Shown in pieces: positions 27,562-36,343 of a DNA stretch of 64,000 nt; the first letter of the stretch is position 1; each line of letters begins with the position of its first letter. Source of the DNA: Nitrospirota bacterium (GTDB lineage Bacteria; Nitrospirota; Thermodesulfovibrionia; Thermodesulfovibrionales; UBA1546). The stretch is from NCBI GenBank assembly GCA_016208915.1, contig JACQXE010000052.1, forward strand, positions 23,268-87,267, read 5' to 3'. A program made the translations under genes and the position numbers. The notes beneath the pieces are model-generated. The model ran no database searches. It was given only the letters and a program-made list of their open reading frames with translations, and was not told the DNA's origin.

Positions 27562-27618
27562 CTTGACAGGATAGCAAAGGTGTTTAACAGAAGGCTTGTG
27601 ATTTCTTTGCAGAGGTAA
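27562..27618 (+). pseudogene. 3' remnant of a HigA-type XRE antitoxin
   Basis: Nineteen codons, LDRIAKVFNRRLVISLQR and stop, match exactly the C-terminus of the intact antitoxin at 62065-62349. DNA identity is high, so this is a relatively recent broken copy. Confidence 0.7.
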
Positions 27619-27664
27619 GGTAAAAGTGTTAAACTCAGGCATCTGAATAAATGAGGGGGATAAA

Positions 27665-28207
27665 ATGAGCAATCTGCCCTTAAAACAAAGGCATTTCTTT
27701 TTAAATCTGAACAGCCTCAAGCTGATAATCCTGATTTTTCTGATAACCTTCCCATGTATTTCACTTGCCAATGCTGATAAGGTTTTTAAAGAAAACTCCA
27801 AGGCAGTGGTGGTTGTCATAACTTATAAAGAGAAAGGCGAGCCGATAAGTCAGGGAAGCGGATTTATTGTAAGAACAGACGGAGCAATAATTACAAATTA
27901 TCATGTTATCAGCAATGCAAAAAGCATTAAGGTAAAGGCAGGCGATAAGGTTTTAGATGTTGAGGGCTTGATACATGCAGATAAAGAAAACTTTGATGGA
28001 ACATTGAGATTAATACTTAATGGGAGCTTTCAATTCAATGATAGAACCAACTTATCAAAGGCTGGAGCCGATCTTGCTGTGACATATGGAATACGTAATC
28101 ATGGCGCACATAAGGTAACATCAGTATCAACAATTTACCTTCAGTTTAAAGAGATACGGCAAAGATTATTCAATACCTTATTCTTTGCAGTAGAATTACT
28201 TTATTAG
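27665..28207 (+). pseudogene. Truncated DegP/HtrA-like serine protease with unrelated tail
   Basis: A signal-anchor (LKLIILIFLITFPCISLANA) and the N-terminal trypsin fold with catalytic-His motif GSGFIVRTDGAIITNYHVI end abruptly after GLIHADKEN. About 70 residues of unrelated sequence follow (FDGTLRLILNGSFQFNDRTNLSKAG...), possibly from an outer-membrane protein gene. The catalytic Asp and Ser regions and any PDZ domain are missing, so it should be inactive. Confidence 0.65.
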
Positions 28208-28231
28208 TATAAGGTGCAAAACAATTCAATC

Positions 28232-28259
28232 CACGGGACTCCGTTTCACTTCGCCCGTG
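28232..28259. repeat. Short hairpin repeat
   Basis: CACGGG and CCCGTG enclose 16 bp (ACTCCGTTTCACTTCG), itself partly self-complementary. REP-like appearance; no other copy seen in the window. Confidence 0.4.
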
Positions 28260-28314
28260 ATTTCAAGGTTACCAAAATCTCTGCCAGTAAGCAAAAGAAC
28301 TAAATCATAGTTTC

Positions 28315-28395
28315 CATTTAACATCACATTTAGTTATGGCAGGAATAGATAGAACCACAGTCTATGAAGTGTTAGGGAATAAAAACATTACATTG
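28315..28395 (+). pseudogene. C-terminal remnant of a tyrosine recombinase (integrase)
   Basis: HLTSHLVMAGIDRTTVYEVLGNKNIT corresponds to the conserved HxxR-region helix (H-ASHLVMAG--I--VQ--LGH) of phage-type integrases, minus the catalytic tyrosine. It lies 12 bp from the 3' end of tRNA-Thr, a usual integration site, so it marks a lost integrative element. Confidence 0.6.
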
Positions 28396-28406
28396 CAAAT
28401 AAACAG

Positions 28407-28478
28407 AGCCGGGGAGGAGAGTCGAACTCCCGACCAGCTGATTACGAATCAGCTGCTCTACCACTGAGCTACCCCGGC
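28407..28478 (-). tRNA. tRNA-Thr(CGT)
   Basis: A 72-nt cloverleaf: acceptor GCCGGGG/CCCCGGC, D arm GCTCAGTGGTAGAGC, anticodon stem GCTGA/TCAGC with loop TTCGTAA (anticodon CGT) and T loop TTCGACT. CCA is not encoded. The structured repeat copy 2 lies just upstream of its 5' end. Confidence 0.93.
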
Positions 28479-28500
28479 GGTTTTCTATATTACACTTTTT

Positions 28501-28634
28501 AAAGATGGAAGATATAGTGTTAGAGCGGCTTATTTTGCCGATATTCAGACAGTAAGACATAAAAATATCAAGAGGTAAAATCCTCGGAGGCCGCAAGGCC
28601 GAGAATGAGCGAAAATACTATATCTTCCATCTTT
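28501..28634 (-). repeat. Structured element, copy 2: conserved core between 18-bp inverted arms
   Basis: Arms AAAGATGGAAGATATAGT (28501-28518) and exact reverse complement (28617-28634). Read on the minus strand, the core (TCGCTCATTCTCGGCC...AAGCCGCTC) aligns along its length with copy 1 at 5440-5535, differing at a minority of positions, while the arms differ strongly. It begins 2 bp after the stop of the MBL-fold gene and ends before tRNA-Thr. Confidence 0.8.
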
Positions 28635-28636
28635 TT

Positions 28637-29608
28637 CTATCTTTTATTATATTCCATCATTGCCTCTTTTTCAGGCGCATCAGGACATCCCCTGTATTTC
28701 GGAGAGAAGTGCATGACAACAAGATTTTTCACGCTCGCCTCCTTTGCAATCATTCCTGCTGTTTTTGCAGTGAGATGATGCCTGTCCAATGCCCTTTCCT
28801 TGTCTTCTTCAAGAAAATATGCCTCACAGTAAAGCGTGTCAGAATCCCTGATGAGTGCAATGATTTTTTCAATGTTGTCTTTATCCATTGAGGAGTCAGC
28901 AATATACGATATCTTCTGCCCCTCTGTTATATTTGCAATGCCTCTGAGTTCTTTCATTGTATATGTCTTATCCATGATTTTGAAAATTCTGCTTTCATCA
29001 TGTGATTCTCTTATTGCCTTTTTAAATTCTGAAAGCCATGGGCCTACCGGAAGCCCCATCCTGTTGAGAGCTGCCTTATCAATATTTATATGAAAGTTTT
29101 CTTTGAGAGAAAAACCGAGGCATGGTATCTGATGGATAAGAGAGACTGACCTGACCTCAAAATATGATTCCTTAAGTACAGCGCCGTCAAATGGCATGTC
29201 TTCATGATCTATCCTGTTAAAGCAATTTTCAGCATAAAAACCTGAATGCCTGATAAGATTCCCATCTGTTTCAAATGCCTCAATCCTGAGGGGATACTCT
29301 TTTATAAGATTCCATGTGTATCCTGCGAGCTTTCCCTCAATGCCTTTTATTATATTCACAGGCCCGAATATCCTTAATGGGATATCTCTTCTCAAAAGCG
29401 CCCTTAGTAATACATCAAATCCTATGAAGTGGTCTATGTGTGTATGGGTCACAAAGACATCTGTTATCTTCTGGAGACCGCTTGGATCGAGCCTATTTAT
29501 ATCACCGAGATCAAAAAGTAGCGCCCTTTTTTCTCTCAGTATTCTGATGTAAAGACATGGGTCTTCAAAAGGACTGTTTATAAGCCTGTGGTGAAAAATT
29601 GGTTTCAT
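28637..29608 (-). CDS. MBL-fold hydrolase, RNase Z-like
   Basis: 323 residues. Motif II HTHIDHFIGF, later IADSS aspartate and C-terminal HHLTAKTAGMIA / VMHFSPKY histidines match the tRNase Z/ElaC branch of metallo-beta-lactamases. The flexible exosite arm of classical RNase Z is not obvious, so it may act on another phosphodiester. Probably cytoplasmic. Divergent from galT. Confidence 0.75.
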   Translation of the reverse strand: MKPIFHHRLINSPFEDPCLYIRILREKRALLFDLGDINRLDPSGLQKITDVFVTHTHIDHFIGFDVLLRALLRRDIPLRIFGPVNIIKGIEGKLAGYTWNLIKEYPLRIEAFETDGNLIRHSGFYAENCFNRIDHEDMPFDGAVLKESYFEVRSVSLIHQIPCLGFSLKENFHINIDKAALNRMGLPVGPWLSEFKKAIRESHDESRIFKIMDKTYTMKELRGIANITEGQKISYIADSSMDKDNIEKIIALIRDSDTLYCEAYFLEEDKERALDRHHLTAKTAGMIAKEASVKNLVVMHFSPKYRGCPDAPEKEAMMEYNKR

Positions 29609-29725
29609 AGGGGATTATATCCCATTGTGATATAATAAATCCAAAATATGCAGGTATGATGTAATTAGAGTCAAATGCTATAATTTACAAGTGTTGTTCT
29701 ATAAGATATCAAAACCGGAGGGCAT

Positions 29726-30721
29726 ATGTCTGAACTTAGAAAAGATCCTATTGTTGGGCGCTGGGTCATAATATCTGTTGAAAGGGGGAAAAGACCTGCT
29801 GACTTTATATCACTCTCACAGAAGAAAAAGGGCGGATTCTGTCCTTTTTGCCAGGGCAATGAGCATACAGCGCCGCCTGAGATAATGGCGTTCAGAGATG
29901 CTGACTCAAAGCCAAATGCTACAGGGTGGACACTTCGAGTGGTGCCGAATAAATTTCCCGCCCTTCAGATACACGGTGAGCTGAATAAGACAGGCGAGGG
30001 CATATTCGACAGGATTAATGGAATAGGCGCCCATGAGGTAGTTATAGAGACATCCGAGCATAATCTGTCACTTTCCACAATGCCTCTAAGGGCGGTTGAG
30101 GATGTTCTATGGGCATACTATCTAAGGCTCAATGATTTAAAGAAGGACCAACGATTCAAATATGTTCTGATATTCAAAAATGAGGGGGTGGATGCCGGCG
30201 CGTCACTGGAGCATACGCATAGCCAGCTTATAGCTCTTCCAATCGTTCCAAAGCTTGTCAGGGAAGAGATAGATTCAGCAGAGCAGTATTACAAGATTAA
30301 GGAACGATGTATTTTCTGTGATGTAATTAATCAGGAGCTTGAAGACGGCAAGCGTATTATCTATGAAAACAGGAATTACTTAGCGCTTGCGCCTTTTGCG
30401 CCAAGGGCGCCGTTTGAGACATGGATTCTACCCAAGAAGCACGAGTCGTTTTTCCATCCGCCTGACAAAAACTTCTCGATGCTTGCAGATATACTGCAGA
30501 AGATACTGAAGCAAATGGACAGGATTCTTGATATACCGCCATATAATTTCATAATCCATACCTCACCATTCGATAGAGAGACGAATGATTACTACCACTG
30601 GCATATAGAGCTGACGCCGAAACTTACTAAGATAGCTGGGTTCGAATGGGGATCAGGGTTTTATATAAATCCAACGCCGCCTGAGGAAGCGGCAAAGTTT
30701 TTAAGAGAAGCAAAGATATGA
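29726..30721 (+). CDS. galT: Galactose-1-phosphate uridylyltransferase family protein
   Basis: 331 residues of the GalT superfamily: N-terminal RKDPIVGRWVII, zinc cysteines CPFCQGNE, catalytic HIT-type motif EHTHSQ, second CIFC pair and C-terminal YHWHIELTP. Transfers a nucleotidyl group between sugar-1-phosphates. Because glgA lies immediately downstream, a role in feeding glucose-1-phosphate or nucleotide sugars to glycogen synthesis is plausible. A TATAAT lies about 45 bp upstream. Ribosome site GGAGGG. Confidence 0.85.
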   Translation: MSELRKDPIVGRWVIISVERGKRPADFISLSQKKKGGFCPFCQGNEHTAPPEIMAFRDADSKPNATGWTLRVVPNKFPALQIHGELNKTGEGIFDRINGIGAHEVVIETSEHNLSLSTMPLRAVEDVLWAYYLRLNDLKKDQRFKYVLIFKNEGVDAGASLEHTHSQLIALPIVPKLVREEIDSAEQYYKIKERCIFCDVINQELEDGKRIIYENRNYLALAPFAPRAPFETWILPKKHESFFHPPDKNFSMLADILQKILKQMDRILDIPPYNFIIHTSPFDRETNDYYHWHIELTPKLTKIAGFEWGSGFYINPTPPEEAAKFLREAKI

Positions 30722-30790
30722 GAAGGACCAATTACCAAACCACAATAACCAAGTTTGGAAATTGGAATCTGGTGTTTGGGATTTAAAGTC
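30722..30790. repeat. Low-complexity GGAAATTGGAATCTGG spacer
   Basis: The galT-glgA gap is made of related units (ACCAAACCACAATAACCAAG, TTTGGAAATTGGAATCTGGTGTTTGGGATTT) that can pair with each other. It supplies no clear ribosome site for glgA. Confidence 0.4.
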
Positions 30791-32245
30791 ATGAAGATCC
30801 TTATTGCAACACCCGAGGCTGTACCTTTTGCAAAGACAGGCGGACTTGCAGATGTAACAGGTGCGTTGCAAAAGGAATACAGAAAGATGGGGCATGACGC
30901 CTATCTTATCCTGCCCCTTTACAGAAGGATCAAGGAAAACTTTAAACTCGAAAATACAGGCATAAAGATATCCGGCACTTTCGGGGACAGGAGATTGAGA
31001 GGCAGGATATTAAGCGATGGCTTTTCAGCCTATTTTATTGAGTGCAATGAACTTTTTGACAGGGAAGAGCTTTATGGCACGTCTCAGGGCGATTATTCTG
31101 ACAATGCACTGCGGTTTATATTTTTTTCAAAAGGGGTTATTGGAGCCTGCAGGGGGCTCAAGTTCAGACCCGATATTATTCATTGCAACGACTGGCAGAC
31201 AGCGATGGTGCCTTTGTATCTTAAGACGCTGTATAAGTCAGATAAATCTTTCAGCCGGACAGCTTCTGTAATCACCATCCATAATCTGGGATATCAGGGC
31301 TTATTCAACGCATCAGAGATGAGACTGACAGGACTTGACTGGGGCCTGTTTAACCCTGAGGGTATAGAATTCTACGGAAAGATGAATTTTCTGAAGGCAG
31401 GACTGCTGTCAGCAGATATGATAACTACTGTGAGCGATAGCTATGCAAAGGAGATACTCAGCAGGGAATACGGGTTTGGCCTTGATGGCGTTCTGAGTAA
31501 AAGGGCTTCTGATATCTTCGGCATTATTAATAGTATAGATTACAAGGAATGGAATCCTTTATCTGACGCCTTTATCCCTAAAAATTACAGTAGTAAAAAA
31601 TTAAACGGCAAGAAGATGTGCAAACTCCAGCTCATGAAGGAATGCTCCATAACACTTGGTGAAAATACGCCTATTGTGAGCATGGTGGGCAGGCTGTCCA
31701 GTCAGAAAGGGCTGGACCTCGTATTAGAATCCCTCGAAAAAATTCTTTCGACAGGCGCTGCAATGATAATACTCGGAAAGGGAGATGAGAACTTCCAGAT
31801 AAGACTATCCAAGGCTGCAAAGAAATACAGGGGAAGACTATATGTAAATATAGGATTTGAAGATTCGCTTGCACACAGGATATATGCGGGCTCCGACATA
31901 TTCCTTATGCCTTCGAGATATGAGCCCTGTGGTCTCGGACAGCTTATTGCAATGAGATACGGCACAATACCTGTAGTCAAAAGGATAGGAGGGCTGGCTG
32001 ACACTGTTTCAGATTATGAGCCTCTGACAGGTGAGGGCACAGGCTTTCTGTTTTCAGATTATACCCAGTCTGCACTCCTCTGCGCGCTTAAGTCAGCGCT
32101 TTGTGTATATGTAAATAAGACAAGATGGCAGAGACTGGCACTGAATGCAATGAATTTGAGATTCTCATGGAGGGCATCAGCAAAAAAGTACATAGAGCTT
32201 TACAGATATGCAATCAAGAAAAAGACAGAGAATACAAGGAGGTAG
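30791..32245 (+). CDS. glgA: Glycogen synthase (ADP-glucose type)
   Basis: 484 residues, GT5 family. N-terminal KTGGLADV glycosyl-donor loop (after MKILIATPEAVPFA), CNDWQTA, and the C-terminal Rossmann half with SRYEPCGLGQL including the EPCGL glutamate. Extends alpha-1,4-glucan from ADP-glucose, which GlgC (45530-46777) would make. Track start 30755 extended upstream into the spacer; ATG 30791 gives the family N-terminus. Confidence 0.93.
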   Translation: MKILIATPEAVPFAKTGGLADVTGALQKEYRKMGHDAYLILPLYRRIKENFKLENTGIKISGTFGDRRLRGRILSDGFSAYFIECNELFDREELYGTSQGDYSDNALRFIFFSKGVIGACRGLKFRPDIIHCNDWQTAMVPLYLKTLYKSDKSFSRTASVITIHNLGYQGLFNASEMRLTGLDWGLFNPEGIEFYGKMNFLKAGLLSADMITTVSDSYAKEILSREYGFGLDGVLSKRASDIFGIINSIDYKEWNPLSDAFIPKNYSSKKLNGKKMCKLQLMKECSITLGENTPIVSMVGRLSSQKGLDLVLESLEKILSTGAAMIILGKGDENFQIRLSKAAKKYRGRLYVNIGFEDSLAHRIYAGSDIFLMPSRYEPCGLGQLIAMRYGTIPVVKRIGGLADTVSDYEPLTGEGTGFLFSDYTQSALLCALKSALCVYVNKTRWQRLALNAMNLRFSWRASAKKYIELYRYAIKKKTENTRR

Positions 32246-32247
32246 AA

Positions 32248-32271
32248 ATGTTTATTGAGGTTTGTCAGTGA
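32248..32271 (+). other. Seven-codon leader ORF coupled to the kinase gene
   Basis: GGAGGT then ATG TTT ATT GAG GTT TGT CAG TGA; its TGA overlaps the GTG start of the kinase. The strong ribosome site belongs to this micro-ORF, suggesting the kinase is translated by re-initiation. Confidence 0.4.
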
Positions 32272-35200
32272 GTCTGAGACTGAAACTTATATTATTCCTG
32301 CTTTCATTCATTTTTTTAACATTACTTCTCGGCTTTGGCACATTTTATATATTCGATATCTTTGACAAAAATATTGATGTGCTCGAGACATCAATAAAGG
32401 ATCATACCGTTCACGAAGAGTTTCACGACTCTATTGTCGCATTCCTTAAAGTTCCAAAAGATTGGGCGCTGACAGGAGATCCAAGATTCAAAAGACAATT
32501 CAGGGAGCAGATGGAAGTTCTATCAAGGAACCTTGCAAATTTCAAGAAGGGTTTAAAGGATAAGGAGATATCAGACAGTATTGAGAATGACATAGAGGAA
32601 TTGAAAAAAATGTCAAAAAGTGTGATCTCCTCAGCTTCTCCTGTGGGCAATGTGATTGTTCTTGCTGATGTCAGCAGGCTCGAGCTTAAGGAGGCGGATG
32701 TACTTTCGAGCCTGGAGATAGTTCACAGAAAAAGCCTTGATACAATCCTTGATATCAGCAAGACAGGCGAGGATATAAAAAAGAACGTGAAATTTTACCT
32801 TAGCCTGCTGATTTCATTTGGAACAGGCGGAACAATATTTGTTGTGTTGCTGATGAGAAGGACATTCGGAAGTCTTTTCAATGAGCTGCTCGTAGCCACA
32901 GAGAAAGTGAGCAGAGGCGATCTTACCCACAGGATAGGCTCTCGCAGGGAAGATGAATTCGGGACGATTTCAAAGAGGTTCGATGAAATGGTCGAAAGGT
33001 TCAATGATACCATGAAGAGGAATGTCGAACTTTATACATCAACAAAAGACCAGTTGCAGAAACTCACTGTTCTATACGAGCTTGGAAAGACTGTTGCATC
33101 AGTCATGGACCTTGATGAACTGTTAAGGATAGTGGCGCTGGAGATTTCAAAGCTCCTGAATGCAAAGGGCTGCATTATAAGACTGCTTGAAGATAATATT
33201 CTGAGGATAAAATCTTCCTACGGATTTCCTGGTGATTTGAAAAAGCAGATTGATATAACCTCTGAAGATGGTGTGCCGAGCTGGGTTGTAAAAGAGGCAA
33301 AGCCCCTGCTTGTTAAAGACATATCAAGAATGCCCCCTGATATAGGCTCATCGGTCATTGCTGAGAAGTCATTAATATGCTTGCCCCTTCAGGTCGGCGG
33401 CAAGGTTATAGGCACGCTCGGTCTTTATGACAAGATTGGATCTGACGGCAATATAATATCTTTTTCTGACGAGGATATGGATACGGTGACTGCTTTTGCC
33501 TTGATATCAGCAGTAGCAATCGAAAAGGCCCGGATTTATGAGAGCGAGCGCCTTAGCGAAAAAAAGGCTGTTACAGCAAAGAACAGGATGGAGATCCTTT
33601 TTGACAGCGTGCAGGGCGGAATAGTTACTCTCGGGAAGAACTACGAGATAATATCAGTAAACACGTTTATTGAAAACTGGATAAACAAACCCGTATCAGA
33701 GATGATAGGGAAGAGCTCGCTGGAGGTCTTCCACGAAAAAGAGGGTATATGCCCGCACTGTGTGGCAAAAGCCACCTATGAGACAGGGCAGATAAATACC
33801 ATAACCCAGTCCCGCGGTGTAAACCACGCCGAACTGACGTCCTATCCCATAAAGGATAAAAGCGGAAATGTTATCGAGTGTGTTGTATTTATACAGGATA
33901 TCACTGAGAGGGTGTTGTATCATGAGGAAATACTCGGTCTGTATAAAGAGGTTGCCCAGACAAAGGATTATCTCGAGAGTCTCATAGATAATTCGGCAGA
34001 TGCGATAGTCACGTCTGATTTGAGCGGGGTTATAACCTCATGGAATCAGGGCGCTGAAAGGATATTCGCTTACACAGAGGTTGAGGCTGTAGGGAAATTT
34101 CTTCCTTTTGTCCCGCAGTTTCTTATAGAGGCTGAAATGGAGCATATGGAAAGAATAAAGAAAGGGGAGACTCTTAAGGATATAGAGACATTGAGACAGA
34201 AAAAAGATGGAATGATAATCGAGGTGAGCCTTACCCTTTCACCTATAAAAGACACTGCAGGCGAGGTCATAGGCATAAGCGGGATATCGAGGGACATATC
34301 AGAGAGAAAACGCGTGGAAAAAGAGCTTATGAGAAGGAATCAGGAGCTGTCAAGACTGTTCTTCATAAGCTCGGCCATGAGAGGGACCTTTGAACTTGAC
34401 AAGCTGCTCAGGATGGTGCTGACAGCAGTGACGATGAGCGATGGTCTCGGCTTTAACAGGTCGATACTCTTTCTTGTGGACGAGAAGAGGAATATCCTTA
34501 AGGGTGCGATGGGTGTGGGCCCTGCAAACCCTGAAGAGGCATGGCAGACATGGGAAAAGCTTTCCATAGAAAAAAGGACGCTTCCTGATATCATGCTCGA
34601 CATAGAGACAAGCCTTCTCAGAAAGGATTCTTTCCTTGACAGACTGAGCATAGGGATAGAGATACCGCTTGAAGATGAGACGGTGCTGTCACATGCGGTG
34701 AAAGGGAAAAAAGCAACAAATGTGCTCGATGTAAAAGAGGAACCACTTGCCGATGTTGTGCTTATACAGCAGATAGGGACGCAGGCATATGCCGCGGTGC
34801 CTCTGATCTCGAGGGACAAGGTGATAGGAGCATTATGGGTGGACAATTTTTTTACAAGGCGGCTGATTACTGAAGAGGATATGAAATTCCTTGCAGGTTT
34901 TGCCAATCAGGTTGCAAGCGCCATAGAAAGCGTAAGGCTGTTTGAACAGGTATCCCGCGCAGAGGCTGAGCTTGAAAATATCTTTAGGTCTATCTCTGAC
35001 ATGATCTATATTACAGATAAGGACTACACAATAAAAAACATAAACAAGGCAGTAGCGGACAGGGTTGGAAAACCTGCCGAGGAGATTATAGGCAGGAAAT
35101 GCTACAAGATACTCCACGGCATGAATGAGCCGTTCCCTGAATGTCCGCATCACAAGACCGTCAACACAATGAAGGCTTATATCGAAGAAGTTGAAGACAA

Positions 35201-35990
35201 ATATCTCGGGGGCACATTCCTGACATCGAGTTCACCTGTTTTTGATTCATCAGGAGAGTTTTCCGGGACTGTTCATGTTGTCAGGGATATTACTGAACTG
35301 AATACCCTCAGAGAGAAGCTGGTTGCCTCAGAACGAATGGCAGCGCTTGGCGAGGTTGCTGCAAAGGTTGCGCATGAGATCAGAAATCCTCTAGTTTCTG
35401 TCGGAGGGTTTGCAAGAATACTCGAAAGAAAACTCGAAGGTAACCTTAAAGATTATGCAGGTATTATTGCAAAGGAGGTGAACAGGCTAGAGACTACGCT
35501 TAAGGAGATTCTCGGCTTTGTCAAAGAGGCAAGATTGGCAAAGGAAAAGAGCGATATTAATAAGTTGGTTAAGGATATAATATCCCTTATAGAGACAGAG
35601 GTTAAGGATAAGGGCATTATGCTTGTAAAAGAACTGGGTTTTACGCCGCTCATAATGGTTGATCCTTACAGGATAAGAGAGGCATTGCTTAATATATTAA
35701 ATAATGCCCTTCAGGCAGTTGTTTCATCAGGCGCAATAACAGTCAAGACTTATACCTTTAAATATTCTGTGGTCATAGAGATAAGCGACACAGGTCCGGG
35801 AATAGATGAAAAAGATCTGCCATTTATATTCAATCCTTTTTATACTACAAAGGCAGCAGGCACGGGTCTCGGGCTTTCAATAACCAACAGGATTATAGAG
35901 GAACACAAGGGAAAGATAGAGGTCGAAAGCAAGATAGGCAAGGGAACAACATTTAAGGTTTTTTTACCTTTAAAGGAGGAAGGGACATGA
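32268..35990 (+). CDS. Large membrane histidine kinase (HAMP-GAF-PAS-PAS-GAF-PAS-HisKA-HATPase)
   Basis: About 1240 residues. Membrane helix (about 8-30), periplasmic four-helix region (about 35-180), second helix (about 183-203), HAMP, GAF (about 265-425), PAS (about 440-560, with FHEKEGICPHC), PAS (565-690), GAF (695-895), PAS with RKCYKILHGMNEPFPECPHH (905-1020), HisKA (AHEIRNPLVSVGGFARIL) and HATPase (GTGLGLSITNRII). Start GTG 32268 preferred over TTG 32262. Output goes through the adjacent receiver gene, which overlaps by 4 bp. Confidence 0.88.
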   Translation: MSLRLKLILFLLSFIFLTLLLGFGTFYIFDIFDKNIDVLETSIKDHTVHEEFHDSIVAFLKVPKDWALTGDPRFKRQFREQMEVLSRNLANFKKGLKDKEISDSIENDIEELKKMSKSVISSASPVGNVIVLADVSRLELKEADVLSSLEIVHRKSLDTILDISKTGEDIKKNVKFYLSLLISFGTGGTIFVVLLMRRTFGSLFNELLVATEKVSRGDLTHRIGSRREDEFGTISKRFDEMVERFNDTMKRNVELYTSTKDQLQKLTVLYELGKTVASVMDLDELLRIVALEISKLLNAKGCIIRLLEDNILRIKSSYGFPGDLKKQIDITSEDGVPSWVVKEAKPLLVKDISRMPPDIGSSVIAEKSLICLPLQVGGKVIGTLGLYDKIGSDGNIISFSDEDMDTVTAFALISAVAIEKARIYESERLSEKKAVTAKNRMEILFDSVQGGIVTLGKNYEIISVNTFIENWINKPVSEMIGKSSLEVFHEKEGICPHCVAKATYETGQINTITQSRGVNHAELTSYPIKDKSGNVIECVVFIQDITERVLYHEEILGLYKEVAQTKDYLESLIDNSADAIVTSDLSGVITSWNQGAERIFAYTEVEAVGKFLPFVPQFLIEAEMEHMERIKKGETLKDIETLRQKKDGMIIEVSLTLSPIKDTAGEVIGISGISRDISERKRVEKELMRRNQELSRLFFISSAMRGTFELDKLLRMVLTAVTMSDGLGFNRSILFLVDEKRNILKGAMGVGPANPEEAWQTWEKLSIEKRTLPDIMLDIETSLLRKDSFLDRLSIGIEIPLEDETVLSHAVKGKKATNVLDVKEEPLADVVLIQQIGTQAYAAVPLISRDKVIGALWVDNFFTRRLITEEDMKFLAGFANQVASAIESVRLFEQVSRAEAELENIFRSISDMIYITDKDYTIKNINKAVADRVGKPAEEIIGRKCYKILHGMNEPFPECPHHKTVNTMKAYIEEVEDKYLGGTFLTSSSPVFDSSGEFSGTVHVVRDITELNTLREKLVASERMAALGEVAAKVAHEIRNPLVSVGGFARILERKLEGNLKDYAGIIAKEVNRLETTLKEILGFVKEARLAKEKSDINKLVKDIISLIETEVKDKGIMLVKELGFTPLIMVDPYRIREALLNILNNALQAVVSSGAITVKTYTFKYSVVIEISDTGPGIDEKDLPFIFNPFYTTKAAGTGLGLSITNRIIEEHKGKIEVESKIGKGTTFKVFLPLKEEGT

Positions 35991-36334
35991 AAATATTAGT
36001 GGTTGACGACGATATCGATATCCAGAAATTGTATAAGGAAGAACTTGAGGAAGAAGGCTATGCAGTTGTTGTCGCAGGCACAGGCGAGGAGGCGCTGAAA
36101 TTATTCATCCAGGAAGACCCTGATCTTGTAACTCTTGATATACTTATGCCTGACATTGACGGCATAAATCTCTTAAGACAGATGAAGGAAAAGAAACCGA
36201 GACTTCCGATTATTATGTCAACGGCATACGATTACAGAGATGACTTTGCTGTCTGGGCATCAGAGGCGTATGTCGTCAAATCATCAGATCTCAGCGAACT
36301 CAAAAACATCATCAAAAAGCTCATGGTCAAGTAG
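35987..36334 (+). CDS. Single-domain response regulator
   Basis: 115 residues, receiver only: VVDDDID, phospho-Asp in LVTLDILMPD, conserved Thr in MSTAYD, Lys in VVKSSD. Overlaps the kinase stop codon (ATGA), so cognate partner. With no output domain it must relay by phosphotransfer or protein contact. Confidence 0.9.
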   Translation: MKILVVDDDIDIQKLYKEELEEEGYAVVVAGTGEEALKLFIQEDPDLVTLDILMPDIDGINLLRQMKEKKPRLPIIMSTAYDYRDDFAVWASEAYVVKSSDLSELKNIIKKLMVK

Positions 36335-36343
36335 CAATCCTCT

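Noticed and set aside
28372-28596. ORF 28372-28596 on the minus strand
   Set aside because: It is the translation of repeat copy 2 plus the tRNA; its likeness to the 5390 ORF reflects the shared repeat, not a protein.
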